A stretch of 64,000 bases of DNA from Heterocephalus glaber. Lineage: Eukaryota; Chordata; Mammalia; Rodentia; Bathyergidae. The notes under the pieces were generated by a model, which saw nothing but the letters and a program-made list of their open reading frames with translations, was not told the DNA's origin and ran no database searches. Location: NCBI RefSeq assembly GCF_000247695.1, contig NW_004624805.1, forward strand, positions 3,364,967-3,428,966. Direction: 5' to 3'. The position numbers and the translations under genes are program-made. Position 1 is the first letter of the stretch; each line of letters starts with the position of its first letter. Shown here piece by piece: positions 1 to 12,250 of the stretch.

Positions 1-90
1 GAGTTCCCGGAACTGGGAGGAATGTAAAGGTTTTCAGTCCAGCCTCCAGCTGAACACAGGAGCCCCCCCCACACTGAACCTGCCCCCTGG

Positions 91-176
91 GCTGGGGGTG
101 CCACTTGGTAGAGCACTTACCTACTGTGTGCAAGTTGCTGGACCACCTCCCAAATACTGCAATAAACAAACAAAGA
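91..176 (+). mobile_element. ID SINE, diverged
   Basis: 'gctgggggtgccacttggtagagcacttacctactgtgtgcaagt...ctcccaaatactgcaataaacaaac' follows the ID consensus from box A to box B and ends in a CA/A-rich tail. Confidence 0.75.
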
Positions 177-518
177 TAGCCACTCCCGATCAGTCAGCCC
201 CATGAAATACTCACAGGGATGGTGACTCAGTCCTACCTTAGGAGACAGCCTTTGGGGCCACTTTTTGTTCCTCAAAGATTCCTTTTTTAGATAAAGCAGA
301 TACCTGCTTAGGAAGCATCAGGCTCTGTCCTGACTTCTGCCCTGGGAGGCCACATGGAACAAATCTGTCCTTCGGGCATGTGACAATTTTTATATTCTAC
401 CAGCTTGTCCTCTTTCTTGTCTTCTCCGGGATGAACATTCCTCCTCCTTCCACTCCGGCCCTGATACAGTGATCTGCTTAGGAGAACTCTGCAGGCTGAA
501 GAGCACAAGGCTACATCC

Positions 519-880
519 TGTGTTCATCAGCTTTCTGTTACTGTAACAAAACACCTGGCAACTGAGAAACAGGAAAGGTGTATTTTGGCTCATGGCTTCA
601 GCTTCCATTCTGAGATCAGTTGGTGCTTGCGGCCCACGGAGGTGCATCATAGTGACGGTGGAAGTGCATGGCGAGGCCACCTGCTCACCTCAGGGCAGCG
701 GAGGAGTGAAGAAAGACAGGAAGCAGCCGCGTCCTGATAACCCTTTTGAGGTCACAGCACCATGACCTAACTTCCTCCCATGAGGCCCTGCCCCTTACAG
801 ATCTCTCCACCTCCCAGTAGTTCAAACCTGGGGACCATGCTTCTGACACTAGTCCTCTGGAGGGCACTTCAGACCTTCAT
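519..880 (-). mobile_element. MaLR-type solo LTR
   Basis: Read on the minus strand, it starts near 'tgctagtgtcagaagcatggtc' and passes 'gggaggtggag' and 'gaggaagttaggtcatggtgc'. It ends with the typical 'agccatgagccaaaatacacc...tgttttgttacagtaacagaaagctgatgaaca'. No internal region, so a solo LTR of rodent ORR1/MT style. Ends approximate. Confidence 0.75.
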
Positions 881-1339
881 CACAGCACACCCCAAACGGT
901 GGGCTGTGCACCTCACTACTTAACAATGCCTTGGACAGATGGGGAAACCAAGCCATGGAAAGATTAAAGAATAGAAGAAATCTAGGGTCCACGTAAAAGA
1001 CCCCTGGAGCCACAGAAACCATCTGCATTCTGGTCGCGGCTCCTTCCAGAGGTCCAGCCCGCCCACCGAGAGGGCCCTCTCTGTGTCCCACCTGAGACAT
1101 CTGTGTGTTGCTCCCAAGGTCACAGGTTCCTGAGCTAGGGAGCCTCCAACAGTGGCTGCAGAGGGCACCATGAGCTGCCGTGGGGACACAGCAACAGCCT
1201 CAAGAAGAGCTTCCAAGATGCTGCCCAACATGTAGGCATAATGGCCTCGGGAGAACAGAAAACACTTGTTTACCCTGAATTTTCTGTTAGGAAAAAGAAA
1301 GTTACGTTTTGTTCTTTTCTGAAACTGCTATGTGCCATC

Positions 1340-2530
1340 TCGGCCGCGCTCAGTCTGCTGGTTCCCCACGAGAGAGGAACGGAGCCCATCATGAGAGATC
1401 ACGCGCGATCGAGCAGAGCCGGTCCTGAAGCGACAGCTGTGACGGATCTGCACGGCGTCCGAGTTCCGTGTGGACATTTCACAGGCCGCTGTGACCGTTC
1501 AGACCCTTGGCTCAGAGTGGGGCTCCTTCCAAAAGCCCTGGATCCTTCACTGTATTCCTCTGTCTTATTCACTGTTTTCACAATTATAAAGGAAATGGAT
1601 GATTATTTTAAAATATCTGAAAAGTAGATTCATCCATGAGGAAAAAATAAAAGCGCCCAGGGCTAACCGCTGCTGACAATCCAGGGCCTCTCGTCTGGGT
1701 TTTCTGGCTGTATTTGTGGAGAAGACCGTCACGCTGTGCGGTTAATTCTGCGGCTTTTTTCTCACTGAAGTTGCACTGTGAGCATTTTGCCACATGGCTC
1801 GCTGGAGAGGATGCTGAAGACGGGGTCACCTCGCAGTGGTCGCTCCTCGGTCCTGGGAGTGCTGTGGACCGGGCGCTGGCCGAGACTTTGGGGCTGAAAT
1901 AGCAACGAGACACCAGCCCCAGCCCCCCGGGGAGCCAACGAATTCGGAGGAGCAGAGCAGGCCGAGGTTAGGAGGATGCTGAGGTGAAGCCGAGCGTCGC
2001 ACCTGCGCCCACCCCTGAGGAAGCCCGGGCCAAGCAGAGCCCTGAGCCACACATGCGGAGAGGAAGTGGGAACCGCAGGGCGCCCTAACTGGGTGTCGGG
2101 AGCAGCAAGGGCGCCCTCCGTTTCTTGCATGACAGCCAGGTGACCCACAACCAAGATCCAGACCCAGAAGCTTCTGTTGTTCCCTTCTGCTCTTTGTTCT
2201 TGCTGTTGACAGCGGTGCGAGGAGCACCCTTCAGCACGCATCAGTGGCGGCCTCCACTACGACCTCACACTAGGATTGGTGGGCCACGCACGAACGCTTC
2301 CGAGCGCTTCCTGAGCTACCCCCGCGGGGGTGTCCCCAACAGCGCGGACACGGCCCAGTCCGTAGCCCTGGACCCTAGCCACCGCGATGATAGTAGCAGT
2401 GGGGCGCAGCCCTGCAGGCCTCCTACAGTTTTCATTCACTGAGTTCCCAACCAGGACAGGGAAGTGGGCGCCGCTCTGCCCTCTAACGGACGGCGAGGCT
2501 AACAAACGAGGTCGCCGTCCCGCAGGAGCC
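1340..2530. promoter_or_regulatory. CpG-rich block, possible orphan CpG island
   Basis: By eye about 18 CpG fall in 1341-1500 and about 23 in 2281-2525, with further CpG between, in sequence otherwise CpG-poor. GC is clearly raised in 2280-2580. No exon, TATA box or repeat accounts for it. It could be a promoter or enhancer, or simply a GC-rich patch. Open frames on both strands here are by-products of low stop-codon density. Confidence 0.4.
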
Positions 2531-2699
2531 AGCCAAGCTCTGGGACCTCCGCCGGGCAGCCGGACTCCTTCTTCTGCGCTGCTGCCCAGGCTGCCATTGT
2601 GCTTAATGTGGTCAACTGCATATTTCGTTTTAAACTTGAATTTCCTGGAACACGAGTAAATCTCAATACTTTTCATCTTTTTTCTTTTCTGTCACGTTT

Positions 2700-2890
2700 T
2701 TAGATGGGCGTTTGTGTGCGGTGGTGAAGCATGTGGAGTCCTTGGTGCAGCGTGTGACGTGTGTGTGTGCAGGTGTGCATGTGGGTGCCTGGGTGTGGGC
2801 ATGTGCGAGAGGGCGTGGACGTGCCTGTGAGTGTGTACGTGTGATGTGTGTGACTGCAAACGTGTGTACGCATTGCGTGTGCACTGTCCA
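2700..2890 (+). repeat. Imperfect GT-rich simple repeat
   Basis: Interspersed 'gtgtgtgtg', 'gtgtgggcatgtgcgag' and 'gtgtacgtgtgatgtgtgtgac' make a degenerate (GT)n/(TGCG)n tract prone to alternating purine-pyrimidine structure. Confidence 0.75.
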
Positions 2891-5800
2891 TTTACGGCCA
2901 GAAAGTCACGTCAGGGCCACCCACTCTGGGGGCACGAGTATCCGTGGAAACGAGCCAGCTCCGTCTCGTCTCGGGTGGCTCCTTGCGCTGTGAAGTGGAA
3001 GCACTGGGCTCTGTCTGCCTCGGGGCTTGGCAGTGGCTGCATGGGAGAGGCACCTGAGACGGTGCCCAGAGCTTGCCCGGGGGCTGTGTCGTGGCTCGGG
3101 GCCTTTGGACGCGTCCATCTCCCCATCTGGTGGGCACCGGGCATCCGCTGTGTGGTTTCCAGCTGGCACAGGAGAATGGAGGGCATCGAGGCGAGGGCTC
3201 CTCTGGAGGGGCGGGGAGGCGGGCTCACTCTCAGCTGAGGCCTGATCTGCAGCCCTGCGCCTGCGTCCTGCTCGCTCCCCTCTGCTGGCTCTGGGAGCAT
3301 GTGTTGGAGAAATGCTTCCCCCAGTGAAGACTTAGCACCTCCTTGACCATCCGGGCGTGCGCAGCCGAGGAGAGAGAACGGTGAGGGTGAGCAGAAGCTG
3401 CAGAGGCCGGGGCACCAGCCTCCCCTCCCCGGAGGTGGCCTTGTTCCGTCCAGGTCTCTCAGCACCAGCACGGAGTGCCTCAGGTACCGCGCGGTGCAGC
3501 ACCGCCTGGCTCCTCCCCGGACGCTTCCCTACACAGTCCCCCAGGGCTGGCGCGCACTGCTCCCTGCCCAGAATGCCACCTGTGGGCCCTGGCATTCCTC
3601 CCCTCCCTGAGCACCCCGTTCCGTTCCCAGGGCGGCCTCTCCCCACCGCGCTCGCTGGGCTCTGACTGCGTCAATTCTCTGTCCTCCTCGCTTTGCTTTG
3701 TGGGATTCTGTTTAGTGTACTTGTGTTTTTATTGTCTCCATTCCCCATATTATAAGAGAAGATGTTTATGTTGTTTGATCGCTGTGGTAATTTGGTTGGT
3801 AGAACAGTGCCTGTGGGTTGAATATTCACATGACATGTGGATTTTCTGTACAGGGCATTTCCAAAAATAGCTTAGATTTCCTTTCCACCACCATCTGGCT
3901 GTCTGGTCGTGCTCAGGTAATGCAATCTTATTTAATATTCATCCGAGTCAAACAGAATTCAATGGGCAGAAGTTCTAGAAAGGTTAACGACTGCTCCAGA
4001 TCAAACGTACGATGTTTGTAATGATGTTTCTCCACTACACACCATTTGTATCAGACAGCCTTTGTGTGTCACTATGGACTCTCCTGTCCCCACCTGCTGC
4101 TCCAGCCCCTATGGCAGCGGCCAGACCCTCCTGGCTAAAACGGGACACCCTCACCTTGGGCCCTCACCCTGCCTCTGGCTTGGGGATTCACAGCTACTTC
4201 TGTGCTCACAGCAGGAAGCTGCCTATCATTTTCACATGTGCAACTTGGAATTTGGGGTCTTCGCGCCTGCAGGTCTGTCCTCCACAAGGGGACAGGGACT
4301 GATGGATAAAGTCTTCCCTTTCTCCCCTGGCAGACGCTCCCGAGGTTCCTCTTGAAAATTCCTTAGAAAGACGCATTGGTGGCCTTAGTGGTCAGGGGCT
4401 GAGTGGGTGGTGGTCGCATGTGATAGGCAGTAGAATCCAAATCCTCAGGTGGTCACCTGTGGTGAGCCGGGAGGAGGAGCCCGTGGAAGGCGAGGTCCTG
4501 GACTGTGTGGTGGCAGTGACTGGTACAGAGACAACCGTAACGGGAGAGCTGCGGCGTGGCTGGGTGTTTTATCCAATGGGCCCGGCACGGCCAGTTACTG
4601 CCTCAGAGCACGCTGTGGAAGCCAAGCAGCCTCTGGAAGGATTTGATGGGAAACCATCCCGGCAGGGGTTAGGGCAGAGCGTGCTCAAAATCAGACCCGT
4701 GTTCTAACTGTGAGCTTGCCCAACCCAAGCACAATGTTGAATGCACAGCCCTGACATGTCCTGCATCAGAGTCAGAGCACTGACAGCAGAAGGGGAGGAC
4801 CATGAGGACTGGAATGAGGACTTGGGAAATGAGCCCCAAAAGCTGGAACCGCGTGTCCCAGGCTCCCATTTGCTCAGGGAGAACAGCCTCTTCTTGCCTG
4901 AATACGCTTCCAGGACCTTACACGAGGCGAGCAACTTGCATGACAGCATTTCTCTTTCCTCTCAAGCTTCGCCTCACTCTTCTTCTCTTCCTTCGGGATG
5001 ACAGTTGTGGATTGGTCTCAGCCTCACCCAAGTGGGGAAGTACCCTCATTCCAGGGAAAATGGCTTGTATACCACAAGAGTTCAAAAGCTAGCAGGAACT
5101 GGAGGAGCAGATATGGAAAGGAGCTCTTGATAGTGTTGAACTGAGTGGCTGGAATAAATGTCTACAAAGAGGACATTTTAGGGGTGTTATTCACGAATTG
5201 AGGTTCAACTCTGCATAAGGAAACCTGGAGCCAATCCTTGCACTGCCAGGGAGACCTCCTAAGGCTTGGGTGGAACGGCTGATGTCTGTAATGAGGGGGC
5301 GATGCTGACGCTGCCCTTGCTCAGGATCGAGAAAGGGGTTGGAAGGCTCAGGCATGTAGATTCATTAGGCAAGGATGGTTAATTCGTCACACATCCACTC
5401 TGGGAAGGCCCAGAGGACACTTCGTGCACAAAGGCAACAGGGAATGCATTGGTGGGGTGGAGATGTCAGGGTAGAGATGTTGACGTTCGGGGGCTTGGTG
5501 CTGGACCTCCTCTGAGGGATAGCAGTTCGATGGAACTGAGGTTCCTACTGTTTTAGGCAAGATAGGACTCTAGAGTGAAACAGTGGGGTGAATACAAATA
5601 CAGCTATGGTCAGTGAGGCCGAGTGGCTGGCCATGTCCCTTGACCCACAAGCCAATGGACACTGGAGTACTGGAAGAGCAGCTACATGGATAGCTGGCTA
5701 GGGATCTATGTGAGATGTGGTGATCAGGCACCCCAGCCCTTCACAAAGTCTCTGAGTCCAGGCTGGTTCAGAGATCCAGAGCCCAGCAGTGAAGATGAGG

Positions 5801-6231
5801 ACAGACAGGTACTTTTGAGATAGGTCATTCACTGTGTCCCTTCCCCCAAAGTATGTACAATAAATACTTCCCTATTTTTCCCACAAGGAAGCTTTAACCA
5901 GGGCAATTGTCACTGGGGAAAAAGGGATACTCAGTTTCTTCCATGACTATTGGGTACGGGAATTGGGTCGATTCTGACAGCAGGGAAGCAGGGGCCGCTG
6001 TGTTTCTCCGACTAGAGAGATTATAGAGGCGCTGGTTGGAGTCATGGCCTCAGACTGACTTCGTAGCCAGTGCATTTGGATACCTACCCTGTATAACTTC
6101 CCCGGCCCTGAGGACACACAGTGCTGCCTCAATTCACGAAGTTAATTTGCTCTATGATTTTGGAAAAGACGGCCAGGTTTGTATTTCTGCATTTGAAAGA
6201 TGGCCACGGTCACTTTGGCACCTGAGGCAGA
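2891..6231. other. Intergenic, no gene recognised
   Basis: GC-rich to about 3660, then ordinary sequence. Open frames on both strands show no family resemblance, no splice-site pairing and no coding bias I can see. No SINE or LTR was recognised between 3000 and 6230. Confidence 0.5.
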
Positions 6232-6294
6232 GTTTGCAAACAAAAACAAAATTTTGCCAAATGTTTCTGTTTGCAAACCAAATTGTTTGCAAAC
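6232..6294. promoter_or_regulatory. Cluster of three GTTTGCAAAC palindromes
   Basis: The perfect 10-bp palindrome gtttgcaaac occurs at 6232-6241, 6269-6278 and 6285-6294. Each contains TGTTTGC- or GTTTGC-like words resembling forkhead (FOXA/HNF3) binding sites on both strands. The flanks are A-rich. Function is not established. Confidence 0.45.
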
Positions 6295-6461
6295 AAAAGC
6301 GTTCAGCACCCGAGGTACCACTGTGACTGGGATAACTGCACTCAATACGCACCAGCCCCTCACACTGGTAGAAGGGCTATGTGGGAGCTATTGACTTTGT
6401 GTGAATTAGAAGCATCTCGAGGAATTTCAAAGGTTTGTGCCATCATTAAAGACTTAAAAGA

Positions 6462-6552
6462 GGGCTGGGATGTGGCTCAGTGGTGGAGAGCTTGCCTAGC
6501 ATGCACAAGGCCCTTGGTTCAATTCCCAGCACTACAAAAGTAAAATAAAATA
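6462..6552 (+). mobile_element. ID SINE
   Basis: 'gggctgggatgtggctcagtggtggagagcttgcctagcatgcacaaggcccttggttcaattcccagcac' followed by an A-rich tail. A canonical rodent ID with both Pol III boxes. Confidence 0.92.
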
Positions 6553-7879
6553 TGTGCATAAAAGAAAGACTTAAAATACATGGGGATTGGTCCCCATTAT
6601 TTCCCACTCAACTTATCTCAGACCTGTGTAAGAACTAGATGGATCATGGCAGATGACCATGTGCTACTGCGAGTGCTGATCAAGAGGCAGCACCATCAAG
6701 GCTGGGGGCAGTGGCACAGCCTCTCACGCTGGACAAGTAAGTCTTTTATCTGCTTTGTAGGTCTTCTCTTCACTCATCACCGTGAGGAAGATCAAAATCA
6801 GAACCGTGTTACCTCCGTCTTCCTGACACAATATGGGCCAAAGGAACCTTGAGGATCTTGACATTCCCCAGGACTCCCTGCTAACCTACCACATTGGCAG
6901 TGTTGTGTTGGCAGTGCTGAGTAGGAAATGAGAAGGACTCCAGGTGCCCTAGCAAGACACACATGAGCTAGATGGTGCCATATAAACAAATATTCTGGAC
7001 ACTGTCACGTGTTGCAGTCAGTGCCCCAGGGTATGCCACAACCTTTGCTCTACAATGACAGACAAGTTGGAGTATAGCCAGAAAAGAAGGGGCACCATGC
7101 TTGGTGAACCAGTTGGTGAGCTGCTTTGGATTTTATAACAAGGCACACCACATTCCCATCCTCTGCACCTGCTCCCAGCCACGCTGGAGGGCAGGGAGCA
7201 CCCCAGCCCTCTGTCTGCACCCCAGGCCGCTTGGCCAGGACACACTCCGAGCCAGGCTGGGGGAGGCGCCGCTCCTGTAATGTCCCACTGGAGACTGAGG
7301 CCGAATGTGCTGACTGAAAGTAGTGTAATAACTCGGAGGGAAAATCCATATTGCAAATCACCCTACTTAGTGTGGCTTTATAAGAATTGTTTATTCCCCG
7401 AGATCCACAGCCTCTTCATCATGGTCATTGTCTTCGGAGCAGCCTGCGCCGCCCCACAGATGACCTGGGAATTTTCCACTCTCCTCACCAGCAAAGCAGG
7501 TCTGGAAGGAATGGGTAGGCACAGAAGCCATGAGAATAACTGATTTGGGTGGTGGCTTTGGTCCCGTGTCTGAATACTCCCCAAACCTGGTGACAGGCAG
7601 CAGCATGGGGAGAGGCTTGAGCTCTATCCCAGGAGGCAGAGGTTGCCTGTGTGTCCTCTGGCACTTGGGCCTCGGCTGGGGTTGGACCATGGGAAGGCAG
7701 AGCAGGAAGGGCTTCCACCCATAGGGCCACTGTCAGTAATGCAGGAGAGTGTAACTGCCAGGGCCCTGGAAACCCAGGGGACAGGTAATAGACCTGTCTC
7801 GGAGAAACAAAGGGGCGACTCGGCCCTCCAGCCTTCACGCCTGGCACCGCCCATGCCCAGGTGTCACCACCATCTGCTA

Positions 7880-7990
7880 AGGTCAGTGCTATTGCTCCTC
7901 TATTGCAGCTGAAGAGCTGAGGCCCAGAGGGATTAAAGAGTTTGATCTGAATCCCGTGGCCAGAAACTCCAGATCCAGATCCAGCTCTCT
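7880..7990 (+). mobile_element. MIR-like fragment
   Basis: 'ctattgcagctgaagagctgaggcccagagggattaaagagtttgatctg' resembles the MIR core 'gatgaggaaactgaggcccagagaggttaag'. Degraded. Confidence 0.45.
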
Positions 7991-8639
7991 GAGCAGACCT
8001 GCTTCCGTGTCCATCCCACTCTGGAGGAGAGAGGGGAAGATTAACCCTAAATCGGGGTGGAAAGGGAGGGGCTAAGATGGCTCCAGCAGAGAGGGTCCCC
8101 AGAGACCGACGAGGGGGGCGGACCCCAAAAGAAGCCAGCACCCTGGTTCCGTGTACATCGCCCTGAGTTTGCTTTCTGTCTCCAAAGCTGCACTTCAGCC
8201 CCTTGGAGATGGGAGGGAGGCAGAAGCACGGGGCCTCAGGGCCAGTGTCAAAGGGGCTGGAGGGCAAGGTAACAAAAGACAAACCTGCAGTCTGGAAAAC
8301 ACCTTTTTGTCTAGATCTAGGGATAGTCTAGAGTGTTCTCAGAGACCAGGGCAGATTTGACTCTGCTTAAAATTCACAATTCATGAACCAGTGATTTCAA
8401 TCACACATTCAAAACCAAGGATTTCCTTTAGAGCCTAAACACGAAAGAAAACGTCTTCGTTAAAATTTCGATTATGCCTGAAAACAGCATTCTTGGGAGT
8501 ATTACGGACTTGGACTGCTTCGTTAATACAGAACAGCTACTTTCAACTCCATGGTAGGTGTCATGGCAGTGTCTAGACATCCCTCCAAAGCCTCATGCAG
8601 TCTTAGGTAGGGATTTTCAGAAGTAGCTGGATCTAGAGT

Positions 8640-9030
8640 GTACGATGCTGGGATGAAGGATGTGGGATTAGTAAATCAGTCCACTGATTGGTTTGGCACA
8701 GTTCCGGGTGTGGATAATGGGAAGACCCACCCTGGGGGTGAGTGCTGCCTGCCCTAAGGGTGTGTAGACTGGATAGTACACGAGAACAGAGAGAGGGCTG
8801 CTGTTGTCCCTTGCTGCTTGCTGCTTCTTCTCTATTTCACTGCCTTCCTGCCTCAGCCCACCATGAGCTGTTTCTCCTCCACGATGCCTCTCTGCCTTGC
8901 CACCCTGCCTTGGAGCCAGCTGACTATGAACTGAAACCCCTACAAGCTGTGAGCTACAATAAATGTCTTCCTTTTAAACTTTGGGAGCCAGGGATTTTGT
9001 CTCAGCAATGATAAAAGTAACCAAATAAAC
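8640..9030 (+). mobile_element. MaLR-like LTR, family A copy 1
   Basis: Shares a series of words with the reverse copy at 45545-45972: 'cagtccactgattggttt', 'ggtgtggataatgggaag', 'cccaccctgg', 'atgagctgtttctcctcc', 'ctgaaacccctacaagctgtgag'. It ends in the MaLR-type tail with an AATAAA and 'ctcagcaatgataaaagtaacc'. Solo LTR; boundaries approximate. Confidence 0.7.
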
Positions 9031-9559
9031 ATAGAGCCATTTCGTCAGTCAACCAGATAGAGCTACATATGCCCATTCTACTAATATTGCTTGTGGCTAT
9101 TTTATATCAGATGGCAATGATCTGATTTCACGTTGAATGAGTCTCTTTTTCTTGAATGAGGAGGCAACTTGAAAAAAACACACAGGGTAACTGGCAACAT
9201 GTCTTGCTTCGATTTTCCCCATACAGCTGACCCAAGGAGAAAAGTGTCTGACCTTTTAGAGGGACAGCCTTGCCCTCTTATGACTCCTCCACGAAGGCTC
9301 CCTAAGATACCAGGCAAAGCCACAGGGATGTGCAGAGGAGCAGACCACTCTTTCCTGGGCTGAGCCTCCACCCAGCAGGATCTCAGAAGCGGCCTGAGGA
9401 CCAAGGGCAGTGAGGCAGTGTAGGTGCTGCTGAGGGTTTGGGGAATGGGGTGGGCACCAAGCATCACGGGAGAGGGGAGTGCTGAGCACTGCCAGGCACA
9501 TAACAGAGAATCACGTTCCATCTGTAAATGCTTCTAAAAGTTCTCGACAGAAGATGCAT

Positions 9560-10030
9560 TTTGAAGTTTCATAGCGGCATTATTCATCATAGCCACAAAG
9601 CAGAGACAACCCAAATGTCCATAACTGATGCATACCCAAAATGTGGTCTATCCGTGCAACGGACTATTCTCTGGCCTTAAACAGGAATCGAGCACGGATG
9701 CATGCGTGCTACAGCGTGGACGAATCCCAAAAACATGATGGAAGTGAGAGGAGCCGAACGGAAAAGGACATCTGCTACTTGAGTCCATCTGTATGCAGAG
9801 CCCCAGTGAGTCCAGAGCGGAAGCGGGGTGGGTGGCGCTTGCCTCCGACTGGGGAGCTGCGGGGTCAGGGAGGCGATGGCTGAGGGGCATGAGACTTTGT
9901 GGGGAGTGGGTAATGCGTATGTTCTGAATTGCATTGTGACTGCGGTCGCACAAATCTGTGAGTATGCTAGACACCGTTGACTGGCGTCCTTCAGCTAGGT
10001 GAATTGTAAGCATGTGATTTGTCTCTCAGC
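9560..10030 (+). mobile_element. Ancient LINE-1 (L1M) 3' end
   Basis: 'cattattcatcatagccacaaag', 'gacaacccaaatgtccataactg', 'aaaatgtggtctatcc', 'ttctgaattgcattgtgactgcggtcgcacaaatctgtgagtatgctagac' and 'ggtgaattgtaagcatgtgattt' follow the L1M 3' end in order. Non-coding fossil. Confidence 0.75.
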
Positions 10031-10229
10031 GAAACTACTTTTAAGTAAGGAGAAGAAATAAGAATCTGGTGCTTGAGATGGCCTTGGAGATTGCGGTGCA
10101 AGTCCACAGTGGCCCGTGGGCTCTTCGCATGCAATCGGCCTTTCAGTGAGTGCCTTGGGCGGTGACCCTGGAGGCAGAGCTTCTCCCTCCCGAGGAGAGG
10201 ACTCCGCTGTACTGCGGCTGGATCGCAAG

Positions 10230-10269
10230 CTTTGGATGTTGCGAAGCTTCTTTGGATGTTGCGAAGCTT
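10230..10269. repeat. Perfect 20-bp tandem duplication
   Basis: The unit ctttggatgttgcgaagctt is repeated twice exactly, head to tail, and a partial third start (ctttgga) follows. It is not part of a recognised repeat. Confidence 0.9.
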
Positions 10270-10679
10270 CTTTGGAAGAACTTAACAGTCTTCTTCTTCT
10301 CTTCTCCTTCGCACAGCTGCCAGCACCGTCTTCCCTAAACACTGCCCCTCTGTCCTGTAGCCTGCAGGATCCTGTTAGCCTGGGTGGCAGCAAACTACTC
10401 GTTCTCAAATGCAGCGGCCATGTTCACCGTGTGCTATCTTTATGCTGACCTCTGGGCCTAGAATGTCTTCTCTGGCTAAAAAAAAGAATAATCAGAGCTG
10501 AGGTCTTAATAGGGTTAACTTCCCATGCTGGTGACCCCAGTGCCCCAGGGGGACCTGGTCACACTTTCGTTGTTCACCCCATGGCACTTGTCTGGTGCCT
10601 CTGCTATGGAGCTTGTTCCACTTTCCTTGGACTAAAATATGGGCCTCCTGCTGGCAGGGGTAGTTGCTTTATGTCCTTT

Positions 10680-10790
10680 GGCTATTTATTGGATGCTACT
10701 GTGCACAAGTTCCAGAGCTCCTTATTGTGGGGGACACACATTTAATAGGGCCCCCACTTAAAGAAGCTTAAAGTCCATGCTTTCAACACA
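10680..10790. mobile_element. LINE-2 fragment
   Basis: 'tatttattggatgctactgtgcacaagttcc...ttattgtgggggacacaca...cacttaaagaagcttaaagtcc' matches the L2 'tatttattgagcacctactgtgtgccagg...agcttacagtc' block. Confidence 0.55.
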
Positions 10791-10839
10791 GGTGGTAGGA
10801 GATTTAATATCCTAAGTGTAGTAAGAGCTCTTACAAATC

Positions 10840-11200
10840 AATAAGAGAAAATATTCCTCCAGAAAATAAAGGTAATTTCCAGTGTTACTGGTGAGAGCAT
10901 TTATTGTCACCACTTTTCTGGTGGACAGTTTGACAAAACACATTGAAAATACAACATGCACTTTTATTCAATAACTTCACACTCAAGAGCTTCACTCAAA
11001 GAAGCAATCAGAGATACACACAAGGACCAAATCCAGTGATGTTAGAGACAGGACAATTTGTAATATGAAATAATGGAAACGGCACATCCATAGAATGGAA
11101 TATTTAACACAAATAAAGATCGTATTTTCAGAAAGTACTAATGGCCCAGAAAAATATCTAAGATAAAGTACAGAAAGAACAGCATACACACAAACAACCC
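10840..11200 (+). mobile_element. Possible old LINE fragment
   Basis: 'tttgtaatatgaaataatggaaac', 'ccatagaatggaatattta' and 'atatctaagataaagtacagaaagaac' resemble ancient L1/HAL1 3' sequence. Weak. Confidence 0.35.
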
Positions 11201-11301
11201 CACTTCAATTCCCAGACATCTCACTAAGATATGGTATTTTAGGTTACTTTTATTCCTTGAAATTTTCAGTTATGATTACATATTTCTTTTAAAATTAGGG
11301 G

Positions 11302-11395
11302 AAAATGCTGGGAATATGCATTGGTAGAGTACATCCCTAACATGCACAAAGTCCTGGTTTTGGTGGCCAGCACTGAAAAAATAAGTAAAATTGGA
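11302..11395 (+). mobile_element. ID SINE, diverged
   Basis: 'atgctgggaatatgcattggtagagtacatccctaacatgcacaaagtcctggttttggtggccagcactgaaaaaataag'. Box A and box B are both mutated. Confidence 0.8.
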
Positions 11396-11837
11396 AAGAC
11401 CTAATTTTTTTGAAAGAAGAATATTAAGTCTAAAAGAAAGCTAAGGCAAATACAAAAAGACCCAGAGCTGGGCTGCAGCCCACAGACACCTGTAGTCTGT
11501 ACTATGTCTCAGTGGTGGCCATGGCCAGTTGATGGGTTGGAAGACTGACATAATGGTCAATAGATACACTTAATATCCCCATACAAATAGCTAAAGTCAA
11601 AGGCAGAGAACAAGTTTCTTAAAGCCTGGATAAGGTGTTTTTTTAAAAAAATGACATTTAATGAATAGAATTGCCTTGGAGACTATTGACAAAGGAAATA
11701 AAATACACCAACTTTCTCTAAAGGCTTTTAAATTACTGTGTTTAAGAGCTAAAAATTACCTTAAAGATCAGAAATGTCACAGATGGAGGAAATAAGGCTC
11801 AGAAGTATTTATCCACTTATCCAAAGTCCAAGGGCAG

Positions 11838-12250
11838 TATCATGGGTTGAATTGTATCCACATTCATATGTAGAAGCCCTAACTTCCAGTGCCCCTGGAC
11901 ACGACCTTATTTGGAAATTGTCGCTGTAGATGTCACCAGCTAAGAGAAGGTCATTAGGATGGGCCCTAATCCAAGAGGCTGCTGTGTCCTCCTAAGAAAG
12001 GGAAGTTTGGACACAGACAGGCACACGGGAGAGCACCGTGTGACCAGGAAGCCGTGGGCAAGGTGAAGCTTTTATTTACAAACCAAGGCATGCAAAGCAC
12101 ACCACGGAGCCCCCGGCAGCTCAGAGAGAGCCTCAGAGGGGCCATTGCTATGACACTTTGGTCTGGGACTCGTGGGCGGCTGCAGACCTGGGGACAACTC
12201 ATTTCTGTGGGCTGAGCCTCCTGGCCCATGGCTTTGTCTGGTAGCCCATG
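11838..12250 (+). mobile_element. ERVL-MaLR-type (MLT1-like) LTR
   Basis: Recognisable along its whole length: 'gttgaattgtatccac.attcatatg', 'gaagccctaacttccagtgc', 'gaccttatttggaaattgtcgctgtagatgtcaccagctaa', 'aggatgggccctaatccaagaggctgctgtgtcct', and a decayed 3' end resembling 'agaactgtgagacaataaatttctgttg'. It is older than the rodent-specific LTRs. A long minus-strand open frame inside it (12352-11966) is spurious. Confidence 0.75.

Noticed and set aside
7485..8282. 265-codon open frame on the minus strand
   Set aside because: Pro/Ser/Gly-rich with no domain, overlaps a MIR-like fragment, and has frames of similar length on the other strand. Typical of GC-rich chance ORFs.
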